Shown here one piece after another: positions 4,938 through 5,833 of a DNA stretch of 5,833 nucleotides (its first letter is position 1; each line of letters opens with the position of its first letter). A model generated the notes under the pieces. The model made no database searches. It had not been told where the DNA came from and saw only the letters and a program-made list of their open reading frames with translations. Origin of the DNA: Gammaproteobacteria bacterium (GTDB taxonomy: Bacteria; Pseudomonadota; Gammaproteobacteria; Steroidobacterales; Rariloculaceae); the NCBI GenBank assembly GCA_004357505.1, contig SMWC01000130.1:1-5833 (forward strand). Direction: 5' to 3'. Both the position numbers and the translations under genes were made by a program.

Positions 4938-5552
4938 ATGATGAGATTGATCACCGCATTGCTGCTGGTCTTGGTAGGTGTTAGCCGGGTCTACGCCCTG
5001 GCGCCGGCAATCGGAACGCTACTCGTCGCAACCGACGAGCTACGAGACCCGAGATTTGCCGAGACCGTCATATTGTTGCTGCACTACGGCGCGGACGGCG
5101 CCGTCGGCGTTGCCATCAACCGTCCGACATGGGTCGAGGCGGCCGAGGCGTTCCCGGGCAATCCGTTCCTGGACGATTACACGGGCCGCATCTACTTCGG
5201 CGGCCCGGTCGCGCCGGCCAGTCTCGTCACGCTCGTCAGAATCTCTGATATAGGCGAGCTGCAATTGGAACCGATCCTCGACGATGTTTATTTCGGCTCA
5301 GATCCGAACCAATTGGGCCCAACGATCGTCGCTAACACCGAGCAGGCATTACACCTGTACGCCGGTCACGCGAGTTGGGAGGGTGGCCAGCTCGAGCGTG
5401 AAATCACGGCCGGTAGTTGGCGGGTCGTAGCAGCAACCGCGGAACACGTATTCACCACTGAACCCTTAGACCTTTGGCTCGAGCTATATGCGCCCCAGGT
5501 AGAGATGACGGTCTATCGGCCGGACGATCGCCCACATCTTGCGTCGCGCTGA
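4938..5552 (+). CDS. YqgE/AlgH (UPF0301) family protein with an N-terminal signal peptide
   Basis: 204 residues. Family motifs are in order: GTLLVATDELRDPRF (26-40), the ILLLHYGADGAVGVAINRP block (45-63), FGGPV (87-91), and AGHASWEGGQLEREI (142-156) followed by W161. Ordinary YqgE proteins are about 185-190 residues, cytoplasmic, and begin close to the G-x-L-L-x-A block. Here about 22 residues precede it, with MMR, a hydrophobic core (LITALLLVLVGVS) and an A-L-A type cleavage region near residues 20-22. This is a typical Sec signal peptide, so a periplasmic location is predicted. The molecular function of the family is not established; AlgH was named from alginate regulation in Pseudomonas. 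Two adjacent ATGs (4938, 4941) are possible starts; neither has a good ribosome binding site, and 4941 fits the -10 spacing better. The usual neighbour ruvX/yqgF is absent; DUF1015 precedes and another gene begins 18 bases after. Confidence 0.88.
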   Translation: MMRLITALLLVLVGVSRVYALAPAIGTLLVATDELRDPRFAETVILLLHYGADGAVGVAINRPTWVEAAEAFPGNPFLDDYTGRIYFGGPVAPASLVTLVRISDIGELQLEPILDDVYFGSDPNQLGPTIVANTEQALHLYAGHASWEGGQLEREITAGSWRVVAATAEHVFTTEPLDLWLELYAPQVEMTVYRPDDRPHLASR

Positions 5553-5570
5553 GCCCAGACACAGCGAACC

Positions 5571-5833
5571 TTGAGGTACGCCTACTACTCGAAACTCAGA
5601 GCCAGAAACAAGGCTACTTATCGTCGCAGCGATGAGATCGAATCGCTTGTATTGACCGGCGCGAAAAAACTGCGACCTATCGTCAGGCGGCTCGAAAAAT
5701 CCCTGGCAGCCGAAGATCGCGATGCGATTGAGCGGACGGTACGGCAGCTCACGAAGGAGCTGCTTGATAATTTATGCATCCGTCCGGTCACCGTGAAAGT
5801 ATTCGCCGCACGCCCGAGCGACGATTGGGGTGA
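5571..5833 (+). CDS. Uncharacterised protein, N-terminal part (runs off right edge)
   Basis: 87 codons are open from TTG 5571 to the window end. TTG is the only plausible start: the same frame is closed by the YqgE stop at 5550-5552 and no ATG or GTG lies before the patterned region. The gap of 18 bases and lack of a Shine-Dalgarno site suggest translational coupling to the YqgE gene. The product begins LRYAYYSKLRARNKATYRR, basic and aromatic, followed by a helical, charged stretch (LRPIVRRLEKSLAAEDRDAI) and a beta-like VTVKVFAARPSDDWG. This recalls, from memory, a family of uncharacterised bacterial proteins with a C-terminal HExxH-type (SprT-like) zinc-protease region, but that region would lie beyond the edge, so the assignment cannot be checked here. 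Confidence 0.7.
   Translation, partial: MRYAYYSKLRARNKATYRRSDEIESLVLTGAKKLRPIVRRLEKSLAAEDRDAIERTVRQLTKELLDNLCIRPVTVKVFAARPSDDWG

Overview
The window reads as a chromosomal segment of a Gram-negative, most likely gammaproteobacterial, genome. The pointers are a Kdo-transferase (WaaA) homologue for lipid A/LPS inner core, a SlyB-type outer membrane lipoprotein, a c-di-GMP phosphodiesterase and a YqgE/AlgH-family protein. Base composition is moderately GC-rich and even. I see no tRNA, rRNA, CRISPR array, transposase or integrase. The taxonomic placement is inference from gene families, not from a marker gene.

Layout. Everything left of about 3600 that I accept lies on the minus strand; everything to the right lies on the plus strand, so about 3430-3643 is a divergent junction. 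Minus strand, in transcription order: a 54-codon open stretch with no clear start (3591-3427); a MaoC/NodN-like hot-dog dehydratase (3415-2957); a 22-codon ORF with an excellent ribosome binding site whose start looks like a PhzF-family N-terminus (2936-2868); an unrecognised 94-codon ORF (2825-2541); a SlyB-like lipoprotein (2462-2001); a degenerate-GGDEF/intact-EAL protein (1858-524); and the N-terminal third of a WaaA-like transferase running off the left edge (413-1). Plus strand: a DUF1015 protein (3644-4885), a YqgE/AlgH protein that unusually carries a signal peptide (4938-5552), and the start of a further gene running off the right edge (5571 onward).

Functional picture. The left half has an envelope and signalling flavour (LPS core, outer membrane lipoprotein, c-di-GMP turnover), but gaps of 110-142 bases make one tight operon uncertain. 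The dehydratase and the small ORF after it are closely spaced and have clear Shine-Dalgarno sites. By contrast, the two complete plus-strand genes have no Shine-Dalgarno site and carry a -10-like hexamer ending 6 bases before an ATG, an arrangement expected for leaderless mRNAs.

No recognisable defence system or mobile element is present. The points most worth a second look are the putative leaderless pair, the exported YqgE, the broken-looking stretch at 2541-2936, and an 11-bp stem-loop over the EAL gene's stop codon.
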